Positions 7,020 through 15,938 of a stretch of 64,000 nucleotides of DNA are shown one piece after another. Every line of letters starts with the position of its first letter. The first letter of the stretch is position 1. The notes beneath the pieces were generated by a model. It did no database searches, was not told the origin of the DNA, and saw only the letters and a list, made by a program, of their open reading frames with translations. A program made the position numbers and the translations under genes. The DNA comes from Ureibacillus sp. FSL W7-1570 (lineage in GTDB: Bacteria; Bacillota; Bacilli; Bacillales_A; Planococcaceae), in the NCBI RefSeq assembly GCF_038593265.1, contig NZ_CP151979.1, positions 248,001-312,000 on the forward strand. The letters are read 5' to 3'.

Positions 7020-8759
7020 ATGTTACATCAGCTTTCGTGGAAAGTCGGTGGGCAACAAGGCGAAGGGATTGAGAGTACTGGCGAAATTTTTGCGATGGCC
7101 ATGAACCGTTTAGGTTACCATCTGTACGGCTATCGTCATTTTTCTTCCCGCATCAAGGGGGGCCATACAAACAATAAAATTACCGTTCGCCCGACACCGG
7201 TTCGTGCAATTGCGGACGATTTGGATATTTTGGTTGCATTCGACCAGGAAACGATTGAAGTCAATTATAAGGAATTGACGGAAGACAGCATCATTTTAGC
7301 GGATAGCAAATTTGAGCCTGTAAATCCAGAAGATTCGAAAGCCCCGCTTTTTGCGGTGCCATTTACTGAAATCGCTTCCGAACTGGGCACTTCATTAATG
7401 AAAAACATGGTGGCCATTGGATCTACTGCTGCTTTATTGAATTTGCCGATTGAAAACTTCCAGGAAGTTGTCGATGAAATTTTTGGCCGCAAAGGGGAAG
7501 AAGTGGTCAAAAAGAACATGGAGGCAATCCGCCGCGGATATGAAGTCACTTGTGAATTGATTGGCGACAAAGTTGGAAAATGGCAATTGGAACCGGCTGA
7601 CGGCAATCGCCGGTTGTTCATGATTGGAAACGATGCGGTGGCATTGGGAGCAATCGCCGCCGGAGCGCGTTTCATGGCAGCATATCCAATTACGCCGGCT
7701 TCTGAAATCATGGAATATTTGATTAAAAAGCTTCCGAAATTTGGCGGTACGGTCATCCAAACGGAAGATGAAATTTCCGCATGTACAATGGCAATCGGTG
7801 CGAATTTTGGGGGAGTGCGCTCCTTTACAGCTTCAGCCGGTCCAGGTTTATCCCTCATGATGGAATCCATTGGTTTGTCCGGTATGACAGAGCAGCCCCT
7901 TGTCATTGTTGATACGCAGCGGGGCGGACCATCCACAGGGCTTCCGACAAAACAGGAACAATCAGACTTGATGGCGATGCTTTACGGCACCCATGGGGAA
8001 ATTCCGAAAGTGGTCATTGCTCCTTCCACAATTGAAGAAGCCTTTTACGATACAATCCAAGCATTCAATATTGCGGAAGAATTGCAATTGCCTGTCATTG
8101 TGATGACCGATTTGCAATTGTCTTTAGGTAAACAGACGGCCGAACCTTTCGATTACTCAAAAATCGAAATTCGCCGAGGCAAATTGAATCTTGGAGAATT
8201 GCCTGAAAAAGATCCGAAAGAAGATTTTAAACGTTTTGAAGTTACAGAGGACGGCGTTTCAACGCGTGTGGTGCCTGGCCAGCTTCACGGAATCCATCAC
8301 GTGACAGGAAACGAACATGATGAAACCGGAAAACCTGCGGAAGCTCCTGGAAACCGCAAAAATCAAATGGACAAGCGTTTGCGCAAATTAAATTATGTAA
8401 ACTTCAAGGATCCGATTTATGTGGATGCGCCGCATGAAGAAGCCGATGTATTAATCGTTGGTTTTAACTCAACAAGAGGTGCCATTGAAGAAGTCCGGCC
8501 GCAATTGGATGAAGAAGGCATTAAAACAAACCATGTGCATGTACGCTTAATTCATCCATTCCCGGCAAATGAATTGCGGCCTTATGTTGAACGGGCGAAA
8601 AAAGTCATCGTGGTGGAAAACAATGCGACCGGGCAACTGGCCAATATCATGAAAATGAACATCGGCGCTCATGATAAAACATTTAATATTACGAAATATG
8701 ACGGCACTCCATTCTTGCCTCGTGAACTAAAAACTCGTGTAAAGGAGTTGCTTGACTGA
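7020..8759 (+). CDS. korA: 2-oxoacid:ferredoxin oxidoreductase, alpha subunit (fused gamma-alpha, KorA type)
   Basis: This 579-residue subunit pairs with the beta subunit directly downstream to oxidise 2-oxoglutarate (or a related 2-oxoacid) with CoA, giving acyl-CoA, CO2 and reduced ferredoxin. The gamma domain is at the N terminus (WKVGGQQGEGIESTGEI, then SSRIKGGHTN), followed from about residue 200 by the alpha domain (AAYPITPASEIMEYL, QTEDEISACTMAIGAN, TASAGPGLSLMMESIG, DTQRGGPSTGLPTK). The C terminus has the typical VRLIHPFPANELRPY segment. Good SD (AAGGAGATG). The pair is common in Bacillales and is not part of the TCA dehydrogenase complex. The exact substrate cannot be fixed from sequence alone. 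Confidence 0.93.
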   Translation: MLHQLSWKVGGQQGEGIESTGEIFAMAMNRLGYHLYGYRHFSSRIKGGHTNNKITVRPTPVRAIADDLDILVAFDQETIEVNYKELTEDSIILADSKFEPVNPEDSKAPLFAVPFTEIASELGTSLMKNMVAIGSTAALLNLPIENFQEVVDEIFGRKGEEVVKKNMEAIRRGYEVTCELIGDKVGKWQLEPADGNRRLFMIGNDAVALGAIAAGARFMAAYPITPASEIMEYLIKKLPKFGGTVIQTEDEISACTMAIGANFGGVRSFTASAGPGLSLMMESIGLSGMTEQPLVIVDTQRGGPSTGLPTKQEQSDLMAMLYGTHGEIPKVVIAPSTIEEAFYDTIQAFNIAEELQLPVIVMTDLQLSLGKQTAEPFDYSKIEIRRGKLNLGELPEKDPKEDFKRFEVTEDGVSTRVVPGQLHGIHHVTGNEHDETGKPAEAPGNRKNQMDKRLRKLNYVNFKDPIYVDAPHEEADVLIVGFNSTRGAIEEVRPQLDEEGIKTNHVHVRLIHPFPANELRPYVERAKKVIVVENNATGQLANIMKMNIGAHDKTFNITKYDGTPFLPRELKTRVKELLD

Positions 8760-9625
8760 TGGCAACATTCAAAGATTTCCGTAATAACGTAAAACCTAAC
8801 TGGTGTCCTGGATGCGGGGACTTCTCAGTACAGGCGGCCATTCAAAGAGCAGCTGCCAACGTTGGTATCGAACCTCATGAATTGGCGGTCATCTCCGGAA
8901 TCGGCTGTTCCGGAAGAATCAGCGGATATATCAATTCCTATGGATTCCATGGCACACACGGTCGCGCTTTGCCAATCGCCCAAGGCTTGAAAATCGCCAA
9001 CCGCAATTTGAATGTTATCGCAACAGGCGGGGACGGGGACGGTTACGCCATTGGGATGGCCCATACGGTTCATGCCATTCGCCGAAACATTGATATCACT
9101 TATATCGTCATGGATAACCAAATTTACGGTTTGACGAAAGGCCAAACTTCACCGCGTTCCGCATACGGTTTCGTAACGAAGTCAACACCACAAGGGTCAA
9201 AAGAGCCTTCGATAAAACCGTTGGAACTCGCTTTATCAGCAGGTGCGTCATTTGTTGCCCAAGGATTTTCATCTGATATCAAAGAATTGACCGCATTGAT
9301 CGAAGCTGGAATTCAACATAAAGGTTTCTCTTTCATCAACGTATTCAGCCCTTGCGTAACGTACAATAAAGTGAATACGTATGAATGGTTTAAAGAACAT
9401 TTGACGAAATTGGATGAGATTGAAGGCTACGATCCTCATAACCGTGAACTGGCAATGCAAACTGTGATGGAAAATGAAGGGCTTGTGACGGGAATTGTCT
9501 ATCAGGATCCAGAATCAGTACCATATGAGGAACAATTGGAAGGTTTCTCGGAAAAACCGCTCGTGGATATGGATTTAAAAATCAGCGAAGATCAATTTAA
9601 CGAATTGGTGAAAGAATTCATGTAA
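8759..9625 (+). CDS. korB: 2-oxoacid:ferredoxin oxidoreductase, beta subunit (KorB type)
   Basis: This 288-residue thiamine-diphosphate subunit overlaps korA by one base (TGATG) with an SD (AAAGGAG) inside the korA end, so the pair is translationally coupled. Visible signatures: NWCPGCGDF at residues 15-23 and GIGCSGR near 47 (cysteines of the [4Fe-4S] site, with a further Cys in FSPCVTYN near 198), and the ThDP/Mg motif GGDGDGYAIG near 92 with DNQIYGLTKGQTSPRS near 120. Length matches family. It ends 38 bases before a nested terminator. Confidence 0.93.
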   Translation: MATFKDFRNNVKPNWCPGCGDFSVQAAIQRAAANVGIEPHELAVISGIGCSGRISGYINSYGFHGTHGRALPIAQGLKIANRNLNVIATGGDGDGYAIGMAHTVHAIRRNIDITYIVMDNQIYGLTKGQTSPRSAYGFVTKSTPQGSKEPSIKPLELALSAGASFVAQGFSSDIKELTALIEAGIQHKGFSFINVFSPCVTYNKVNTYEWFKEHLTKLDEIEGYDPHNRELAMQTVMENEGLVTGIVYQDPESVPYEEQLEGFSEKPLVDMDLKISEDQFNELVKEFM

Positions 9626-9938
9626 TAAAGTAATTTTCCTAAAAATTTACTTTGTCGGCATTAAGTACCATCCAAACAGAAGAACTGCTGTTGCAGTTTT
9701 TTGTGGATGGTACTTCATTGTTTTATTAAGAAATTTTCCTGGAAAACAAATGTTAATCATTTGCTTTTGATAATAAAAAAACATCATGTAAAATAATGCT
9801 TATGAGCGATTTTTTGAAAGATATAAATTATTTGATCACATAATTCTTCCACATTTTTTTATTCGAATTTATTCTCCAAAGAGGGTAATATGGAAGATAA
9901 GGACGCAAAATGAATCGAACGAAATCGGGGTCTTTCCA
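9626..9938. other. Intergenic region korB-9939 gene
   Basis: About 310 bases with the korAB terminator (9663-9715). A 10-codon ATG frame at 9910 ends at TGA 9940, overlapping the TTG start at 9939; it could be a coupling leader, but it has no SD. Confidence 0.4.
9663..9715 (+). terminator. Nested terminator after korAB
   Basis: An inner hairpin AACTGC-TGTT-GCAGTT followed by TTTT is enclosed by an outer perfect 12-bp stem AAGTACCATCCA/TGGATGGTACTT. The inner hairpin with its T run is the likely terminator; the outer stem may stabilise it. Confidence 0.75.
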
Positions 9939-10295
9939 TTGAATAATGTCATTGATTTCTTCTCCTTCAAAAAGAAAAAACAAGAGGAACAAATTGCCAA
10001 GCTGTTTCAAAAAGCAAATTCTTTTCAAAATCGGGAACAAATTGATAAGCTGATAGATGAAAAAAAATTGACTGTGGAAGATCACAAAAATTTTCTCGCC
10101 TTTTTGGCGTATTCAAAGGAAAAAAAGATTGAACCGACAGAGCTTTTTACTGCGGTGTTAAAGATGTCAAAACATCAATTTGAACTGCGTTATGAAATGA
10201 ATTGGCATGCGGCCGTTCAAAATTGCTTAACCTTTTTGACCATTTTAAAAGAAAGGGATCAGGAGCAATATGAACAGTTTTTGAAAGAACAATAA
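9939..10295 (+). CDS. Conserved-looking hypothetical protein, 118 aa
   Basis: I do not recognise this protein. It starts with TTG 9939, eight bases after GGGG; no in-frame ATG exists near the start. The product is charged, helical and soluble: NNVIDFFSFKKKKQEEQ at the N terminus, no membrane segment, no Cys motif, Lys/Glu/Gln rich throughout, and a Trp-His pair near residue 88. It stands alone between the korAB terminator and the miaB promoter. Codon usage is like its neighbours, supporting a real gene. Function unknown. Confidence 0.65.
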   Translation: MNNVIDFFSFKKKKQEEQIAKLFQKANSFQNREQIDKLIDEKKLTVEDHKNFLAFLAYSKEKKIEPTELFTAVLKMSKHQFELRYEMNWHAAVQNCLTFLTILKERDQEQYEQFLKEQ

Positions 10296-10329
10296 ATATG
10301 TCAAAAAGAGCATAATTGTATGGTTCTTA

Positions 10330-10359
10330 TTGTCCTGATATAGAACTATTCGTTATAAT
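10330..10359 (+). promoter_or_regulatory. Likely sigma-A promoter of miaB-ricA
   Basis: TTGTCC (10330-10335), 18-base spacer, TATAAT (10354-10359). It lies 52 bases before the miaB start. Confidence 0.5.
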
Positions 10360-10411
10360 ATTAAAATGGGATTCCTCTATGAATCCGGTAGAAAGGAGTC
10401 ATTCATAATCA

Positions 10412-11953
10412 ATGAACGAAGAACAACGTCTAGCGAATAATCAGACAACACAGCCTAAACCGCAAAAAACGGAAAAAGACTATAGCAAATATTTTGAACG
10501 GGTAATTACCGCTCCTTCTTTGAAAGATGCGAAAAAACGCGGAAAAGAAGAAGTGAAATATTATAAAGATTTTAAAATTCCCGAAGAATTCCGGGGAATG
10601 GGGGATGGCCGCAAATTCTATATCCGCACTTACGGTTGCCAAATGAATGAGCACGATTCGGAAGTCATGGCCGGCATTTTCATTCAACTTGGCTATGAGC
10701 CGACAGATACTGTAGAGGATGCGGATGTCGTTCTATTAAATACATGCGCCATTCGTGAAAATGCGGAAAACAAAGTATTTGGTGAACTGGGACTTTTGGC
10801 AAAATACAAGCGTGAAAGACCGGATATGCTTCTTGGCGTATGTGGATGCATGTCCCAGGAAGAATCCGTTGTCAATAAAATTTTGACGCAATATCAACAT
10901 GTGGACATGGTGTTCGGTACCCATAACATCCACCGTTTGCCATACATTTTAAAAGAAGCCTATATGTCCAAAGAAATGGTGATTGAAGTTTGGTCCAAAG
11001 AAGGGGACGTTATTGAAAACCTTCCAAAAGCCCGCCAAGGTTCCATCAAAGCTTGGGTAAACATTATGTACGGTTGCGATAAATTCTGCACATACTGCAT
11101 CGTTCCATATACTCGCGGAAAAGAGCGCAGCAGAAGACCGGATGAAATCATCCAGGAAGTAAGGGAACTTGCGGCACAAGGGTATAAAGAAATCATGCTT
11201 CTTGGCCAAAATGTGAATGCTTACGGCAAAGATTTCACGGATATCAACTATCGTCTCGGCGATTTAATGGATGAATTGCGCAAAATTGATATTCCGCGCA
11301 TCCGTTTCACAACGAGCCACCCTCGCGACTTCGACGATCATTTGATCGAGGTGTTGGCGAAAGGTGGAAACCTGGTGGAACACATCCACTTGCCTGTTCA
11401 ATCAGGTTCCAATGAAATTTTGAAAATCATGGCCCGTAAATATACGAGAGAACAATTCTTGGAGCTTGTCCGGAAAATCAAAGCCGCCATTCCAAATGTG
11501 GCGTTGACGACAGATATCATTGTCGGCTATCCGAATGAAACGGAAGAGCAATTCCAGGAAACGCTTGATTTATACCGTGAAGTAGGATTTGAATCAGCGT
11601 TCACTTACATTTATTCACCTCGTGAAGGAACACCGGCTGCAAAAATGAAAGACAATGTTCCATTGGAAGTGAAAAAAGACCGCTTATATCGATTGAATCA
11701 GGTTGTGGAAGAATTCTCCAGAGCCGCATTGAAAAAATACGAAAACCAAATTGTTGAAGTGCTTGTTGAAGGTGAAAGCAAAAAACGCAGTGATGTATTG
11801 GCTGGCTATACACGCAGAAATAAATTGGTCAACTTCGAAGGACCAAAAGAATTGATTGGCCAGTTGGTGAAAGTGAAAATCACGAAAGCAAGTTCCTACT
11901 CACTCCGCGGTGAATTCGTGGAAGTAGTAAAACGGGATGAGGTGAATGTATAA
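10412..11953 (+). CDS. miaB: tRNA-2-methylthio-N6-dimethylallyladenosine synthase MiaB
   Basis: This 513-residue radical-SAM methylthiotransferase adds the 2-methylthio group to i6A37 of tRNAs that read UNN codons, acting after MiaA, whose gene is also in the window. Order of domains: a charged N-terminal extension of about 65 residues typical of Bacilli; the MTTase domain with its three cluster cysteines ([27 protein letters not shown]); the radical-SAM CxxxCxxC motif CDKFCTYC near residue 222; and a C-terminal TRAM domain. SD AAAGGAG (10391-10398) lies rather far (about 12 bases) from the ATG. It overlaps ricA by one base. Confidence 0.96.
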   Translation: MNEEQRLANNQTTQPKPQKTEKDYSKYFERVITAPSLKDAKKRGKEEVKYYKDFKIPEEFRGMGDGRKFYIRTYGCQMNEHDSEVMAGIFIQLGYEPTDTVEDADVVLLNTCAIRENAENKVFGELGLLAKYKRERPDMLLGVCGCMSQEESVVNKILTQYQHVDMVFGTHNIHRLPYILKEAYMSKEMVIEVWSKEGDVIENLPKARQGSIKAWVNIMYGCDKFCTYCIVPYTRGKERSRRPDEIIQEVRELAAQGYKEIMLLGQNVNAYGKDFTDINYRLGDLMDELRKIDIPRIRFTTSHPRDFDDHLIEVLAKGGNLVEHIHLPVQSGSNEILKIMARKYTREQFLELVRKIKAAIPNVALTTDIIVGYPNETEEQFQETLDLYREVGFESAFTYIYSPREGTPAAKMKDNVPLEVKKDRLYRLNQVVEEFSRAALKKYENQIVEVLVEGESKKRSDVLAGYTRRNKLVNFEGPKELIGQLVKVKITKASSYSLRGEFVEVVKRDEVNV

Positions 11954-12390
11954 TGTCAACTAAACTTTATACAAAAGATGAAATCGTTGAAAAAGCAAAA
12001 GAAATTGCCCACATGATTGCCCAAACAGAAGAAGTGGAGTTTTTCAAAAAAGCGGAAGCACAAATCAATGAAAACCAAGTTGTCCGTGAAAAACTTGCCA
12101 GCTTGAAATCCCTTCAAAAGCAGGCGGTGAACTTCCAACATTTAGGGAAGGAAAAGGCGTTAAAATTGGTTGAGAAAAAAATCGAAGAAATCGAAAAAGA
12201 AATCGATGAAATCCCGGTTGTGCAGCAATTTAAACAATCCCAGTTGGAAGTGAACGATTTGCTGCAATTGGTATCCAATGCCATCGCGACGACGGTGACG
12301 AACGATATCATCGAATCAACAGGCGGCAATTTGCTGACAGGCGAAACAGGATCAAAAGTGAAATACTCCAGCCCTGGCAGCTGCTCTTAA
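11953..12390 (+). CDS. ricA: RicA (YmcA), Ric complex subunit
   Basis: This 145-residue YlbF/YmcA-family protein forms a complex with RicT (YaaT) and RicF (YlbF). The complex carries iron-sulfur clusters, stimulates RNase Y maturation of operon mRNAs and affects biofilm, competence and sporulation. It is mostly helical: EEVEFFKKAEAQINEN near residue 26 and EVNDLLQLVSNAIA near 96 are the family signatures. The C terminus ends SSPGSCS with one cysteine. The ATG overlaps the miaB stop (TAATG). ricA next to miaB is the Bacillus order. Its partner RNase Y, normally coded just upstream of ymdB, is not in this window. Confidence 0.93.
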   Translation: MSTKLYTKDEIVEKAKEIAHMIAQTEEVEFFKKAEAQINENQVVREKLASLKSLQKQAVNFQHLGKEKALKLVEKKIEEIEKEIDEIPVVQQFKQSQLEVNDLLQLVSNAIATTVTNDIIESTGGNLLTGETGSKVKYSSPGSCS

Positions 12391-12392
12391 TG

Positions 12393-12440
12393 AAAGCTAC
12401 GAGGAAAATCAAGCATGATTTTCCTGTAGCTTTTTCTTTT
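12393..12440 (+). terminator. Terminator of miaB-ricA
   Basis: AAAGCTAC plus AGGAAAATCA pairs with TGATTTTCCT plus GTAGCTTT (18 bp with one bulged G), loop AGCA, followed by TTCTTTT. Confidence 0.85.
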
Positions 12441-12582
12441 CCCCGGAAAATTCAACGCAAACTGGAACACATATCGGCCTCCCTTAATACTATATGTTTG
12501 TTAGGCTAATGCACTAATGAAAATCTTTGTTCCAGGGAACGACCGGATATTACATTTTTCCTTGAAATTCAACATGAAATTT

Positions 12583-12611
12583 CACCAATTGGGCATTTGC
12601 CGCATACAATA
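12583..12611 (+). promoter_or_regulatory. Likely sigma-K (possibly sigma-E) promoter of cotE
   Basis: CACC (12583-12586), 16-base spacer, then CATACAATA (12603-12611). This matches the sigma-K consensus mACm-N16-CATAnnnTA exactly; CATACAAT also fits a sigma-E -10. Bacillus subtilis cotE is known to use both mother-cell sigma factors. Confidence 0.65.
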
Positions 12612-12640
12612 GTTCGACGAGATGTAAAGGAGGAAAATGT

Positions 12641-13216
12641 GTGAAACGTTTGCGTCAAATCGTGACAAAAGCGGTCATCGCGAAGGGGAAAAAGCGTACG
12701 GAATCGAGTGAAACTCTACGTCCACCTAACACGCCAACAAGCATTTTGGGATGCTGGGTCATTAACCACCACTACTCCGCAAAAAAAGTTGGAAAATATG
12801 TAGAGGTTTCCGGCAAATACGATGTGAACGTATGGTATGCTTACAATAACCATTCCAAAACGGCTGTATATACAGAAACGATTCATTATAAAGACAGAAT
12901 CAAATTACATTACCGCGATGAAGAGATCATCGATTCCAATGAGGTACACGTAAAAGTGTTGCAACAGCCAAACTGCATTGAAGCGATTATCAATCAAAAA
13001 GGCGACAGTTTCAACATTGTGATTGAACGTGAATTTTTAGTGGAAGTCATCGGGGAAACAAAAATCGTTGTATCCGTTCATCCAATCGAATTTGAAGAAG
13101 AATGGCATTTTGGCGACGATGATGAAGATGAATCATCCAGCTCTTCATCTTCTTCAAGCTCATCCGAATTTGATTACAAAGAGTCAAGAGACAGCGATTC
13201 CTCATCATTTCAATAA
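12641..13216 (+). CDS. cotE: Outer spore coat morphogenetic protein CotE
   Basis: CotE is laid down by the mother cell around the forespore and recruits the outer coat layer. The 191-residue product begins at GTG 12641 after a strong SD (AAAGGAGG). Family features: REI/RQIVTKAVIAKGKK at the N terminus, SILGCWVINHHY near residue 36, KYDVNVWYAY near 57, KVLQQPNCIEAII near 105, and VIEREFLVEVIGETKIVVSV near 130. The C-terminal tail is acidic as in other CotE proteins, but here it also carries a run of 11 serines between DDDEDE and EFDY, with a second Ser/Asp-rich end. The Ser run is not repetitive at DNA level (mixed TCN/AGC codons), so it is under protein-level selection rather than slippage. 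Confidence 0.94.
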   Translation: MKRLRQIVTKAVIAKGKKRTESSETLRPPNTPTSILGCWVINHHYSAKKVGKYVEVSGKYDVNVWYAYNNHSKTAVYTETIHYKDRIKLHYRDEEIIDSNEVHVKVLQQPNCIEAIINQKGDSFNIVIEREFLVEVIGETKIVVSVHPIEFEEEWHFGDDDEDESSSSSSSSSSSEFDYKESRDSDSSSFQ

Positions 13217-13226
13217 TCTTCATTGA

Positions 13227-13259
13227 GAGCACCATCAAAAATAGAATAAGATGGTGCTC
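13227..13259 (+). terminator. Hairpin after cotE
   Basis: GAGCACCATC pairs with GATGGTGCTC (10 bp) around a 13-base loop. The tail is CTAATG, so termination is weak or the element is a 3' stabiliser. Confidence 0.45.
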
Positions 13260-13310
13260 CTAATGTTTGGAAAAAGCGTTTCTCCAAGGTTATCGCAACA
13301 TTTTTCGTCA

Positions 13311-13319
13311 TGTTATAAT
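13311..13319 (+). promoter_or_regulatory. Extended -10 promoter element before mutS
   Basis: TGTTATAAT is a perfect extended -10 (TGnTATAAT) 31 bases before the mutS ATG. The -35 region (near ATCGCA) is poor, as is common with extended -10 promoters. Confidence 0.5.
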
Positions 13320-13349
13320 ATGTTAGAGAATTTTAAGTGAGGGAATATC

Positions 13350-15923
13350 ATGACTACATATACACCAATGATGCAACAATATTTAACCATTAAATCGGAA
13401 TATGAAGACGCCTTTCTTTTTTTTCGGCTAGGCGACTTTTATGAAATGTTTTTTGATGATGCCATCAAAGCATCACAAATACTTGAAATCACATTAACGG
13501 GCCGGGATGCAGGCGGAGATGAACGGGTGCCGATGTGCGGCGTGCCATACCACTCAGCCCAAAGTTATATCGAAACGTTGGTATCAAAAGGGTATAAAGT
13601 GGCCATTTGTGAGCAAGTGGAAGACCCGAGACAGGCAAAAGGCGTTGTAAAGCGGGAAGTGATCCAAGTCATTACGCCGGGAACGCTGGTGGAAGGCAAA
13701 ACCATCGACAACAAATCGAACATCTTCATCGGCTGTGCCGAGCGGTTGACCGAGAATGAATTTGCCTTTGCTTATTTGGATGTGTCCACCGGGGAAGGGA
13801 AATCCTTCATCATCGAAGGGGGAGTAAAAGGGCTTTTCCAACAACTCCAAGCATACAATATTCGGGAACTGGTCGTGACGGAAGAGTTAAAGCTGCTTCT
13901 CCAGGAACAGGCAACGAATCTCGGCATTGTGCTTTCCATAGAAAATGATGAAATGGATGAAGAAAAAGCGGCCCAATATTTGATCCATCTTCCAAAAAAC
14001 TGTTATGGGGTTGCAAAATATTTGCTTCAGTATATTGAACGGACACAAATGCGCTCCTTATCCCATATCCAGCCTTTTACATATACCGAATCCAAACAAT
14101 ATTTGCAAATTGATGCCAATTCAAAACGGAACTTGGAATTGCTTCAATCGATTCGTGGAAAGGATCAGAAGGGAACGCTTTTATGGATTTTGGATGAAAC
14201 CGTGACAGCCATGGGGGGAAGAAAGCTGAAACAATGGCTTCATCAACCCCTTGCAAACCGCATGCAAATTGAAGAAAGATTGAGCATCGTTTCGGATTTG
14301 ATCGATGAATTTTTTCTGCGGGATGAATTGAGAGAGCTGTTGAGAAATGTTTACGACCTGGAGCGTCTTGCCGGCCGGGTGGCATTTGGAAATGCAGGGG
14401 GCAGGGATTTGGCCCAGCTCCGCGAATCTTTGAGACAAGTGCCGGAAATTAAAGAGAAACTCTTGGAAAGCGGCAAAGAGACGCTTATAAACCTTGCGAA
14501 TAAAATGGATGCATGTTGTGACATAGAAGAACTGCTTTCAAAGGCCATTACCGATCACCCGCCTGTCGCCATCAAAGAAGGGGATGTCATCCGGGAAGGC
14601 TACAATAAAGAATTGGACGAGCTTCGCTATATTGCGCGAAACGGAAAAGATTGGATTGCGCAGCTGGAACAAAAGGAACGGGAAAGAACGGGCATAAAGA
14701 ATTTGAAAATCGGCTTTAATCGGGTGTTTGGCTATTACATTGAGGTAACGAAATCGAATCTTGCCAATATCGATCCGGACCGCTATTACAGAAAACAGAC
14801 CCTTGCCAATGCAGAGCGCTTCATCACGGAAGAACTGAAAGAGAAAGAAACGCAAATTTTACATGCGGAAGAACAAAGTTTGGCCCTTGAATATGAACTC
14901 TTTGTGGAGTTGAGGGAACAGCTGAAAGAATACATTCCACGGGTGCAGCAACTCGCTTCACTCATCAGCGAATTGGATGTGTTCTTAAGCTTTGCGGCAG
15001 TTTCCGAAAAATATCAATTCACGAAACCTGCATTCCACGACGGAAAGGGCTTAAAAATCATTGGCGGTAGACATCCCGTCGTTGAAAAAATGTTGAATAA
15101 ACAAGCGTATGTGCCAAACGATTGCGTTTTAACCGAAGAGAAAAATATGATGCTGATTACCGGACCGAATATGTCCGGGAAAAGTACGTATATGCGGCAA
15201 GTGGCGTTGATTGTCATTATGGCGCAAATGGGCTGTTACGTACCTTGCGATGAAGCCGACCTGCCTATCACGGATCAAATCTTTACCCGCATAGGTGCTG
15301 CGGACGATTTGGCCAGTGGGCAATCCACTTTCATGGTGGAAATGCTTGAAAGCCAAAATGCCATAACAAACGCAACGGAAAAAAGCTTATTATTATTTGA
15401 TGAGATTGGGCGCGGTACATCCACTTACGATGGCATGGCCCTTGCCCAGGCAATGATGGAATATATCCACAATCATATTGGGGCCAACACCCTATTCTCC
15501 ACGCACTACCATGAACTCACCGCCTTGGAGGACCAGCTCGAACGATTGCAGAATGTGCATGTGAGTGCGGTGGAGAAAAATGGCAATGTCGTGTTCTTGC
15601 ATAAAGTGAAAAAAGGGGCGGCGGACAAAAGCTACGGTGTACATGTGGCGAAACTGGCAAACATGCCGCAGGAGATCATTGATCGGGCGCAAACGCTGCT
15701 CGAGCAGTTTGAATCCCAGCAAGTGGACCACTTGAAATCCCAAAAGGAAGAAGAGATTTTCCAATTGTCCTTATTCGAAGAGGAAGAACCGAAACAGAAG
15801 AAAAATACGTTAAAATCGCATGAACAGGAAGTCATACAAGAATTGCAAAAAGCGGATATCGTATCGATGACGCCAATAGATGCAATGAATCTTCTTTACA
15901 AATTGCAGCAATCATTAAAGTAA
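13350..15923 (+). CDS. mutS: DNA mismatch repair protein MutS
   Basis: MutS recognises base mismatches and small loops and recruits MutL. The 857-residue product has the mismatch-reading motif FFRLGDFYEMF (Phe-x-Glu) near residue 25, the connector, lever and clamp domains in the middle (KIGFNRVFGYYIEVTKSN near 455), and the ATPase domain with Walker A GPNMSGKST near 605 and Walker B LLLFDEIGRGTSTYDG near 680. The C-terminal QLSLFEEEE near 805 resembles a beta-clamp binding motif (QLSLF), as in other MutS proteins. It is followed by mutL after 15 bases, in one operon. Confidence 0.97.
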   Translation: MTTYTPMMQQYLTIKSEYEDAFLFFRLGDFYEMFFDDAIKASQILEITLTGRDAGGDERVPMCGVPYHSAQSYIETLVSKGYKVAICEQVEDPRQAKGVVKREVIQVITPGTLVEGKTIDNKSNIFIGCAERLTENEFAFAYLDVSTGEGKSFIIEGGVKGLFQQLQAYNIRELVVTEELKLLLQEQATNLGIVLSIENDEMDEEKAAQYLIHLPKNCYGVAKYLLQYIERTQMRSLSHIQPFTYTESKQYLQIDANSKRNLELLQSIRGKDQKGTLLWILDETVTAMGGRKLKQWLHQPLANRMQIEERLSIVSDLIDEFFLRDELRELLRNVYDLERLAGRVAFGNAGGRDLAQLRESLRQVPEIKEKLLESGKETLINLANKMDACCDIEELLSKAITDHPPVAIKEGDVIREGYNKELDELRYIARNGKDWIAQLEQKERERTGIKNLKIGFNRVFGYYIEVTKSNLANIDPDRYYRKQTLANAERFITEELKEKETQILHAEEQSLALEYELFVELREQLKEYIPRVQQLASLISELDVFLSFAAVSEKYQFTKPAFHDGKGLKIIGGRHPVVEKMLNKQAYVPNDCVLTEEKNMMLITGPNMSGKSTYMRQVALIVIMAQMGCYVPCDEADLPITDQIFTRIGAADDLASGQSTFMVEMLESQNAITNATEKSLLLFDEIGRGTSTYDGMALAQAMMEYIHNHIGANTLFSTHYHELTALEDQLERLQNVHVSAVEKNGNVVFLHKVKKGAADKSYGVHVAKLANMPQEIIDRAQTLLEQFESQQVDHLKSQKEEEIFQLSLFEEEEPKQKKNTLKSHEQEVIQELQKADIVSMTPIDAMNLLYKLQQSLK

Positions 15924-15938
15924 TAAGGAGGGATACCG

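Noticed and set aside
7265-7936. Minus-strand 223-codon ORF
   Set aside because: It is antisense to korA, whose motifs are certain; composition (many Ser, Pro, Ile) is typical of a shadow frame.
12462-12535. Long-range repeat CTGGAACA/TGTTCCAG before cotE as a T-box or riboswitch
   Set aside because: Only 8 bp, 58 bases apart, with no T-box sequence or antiterminator.
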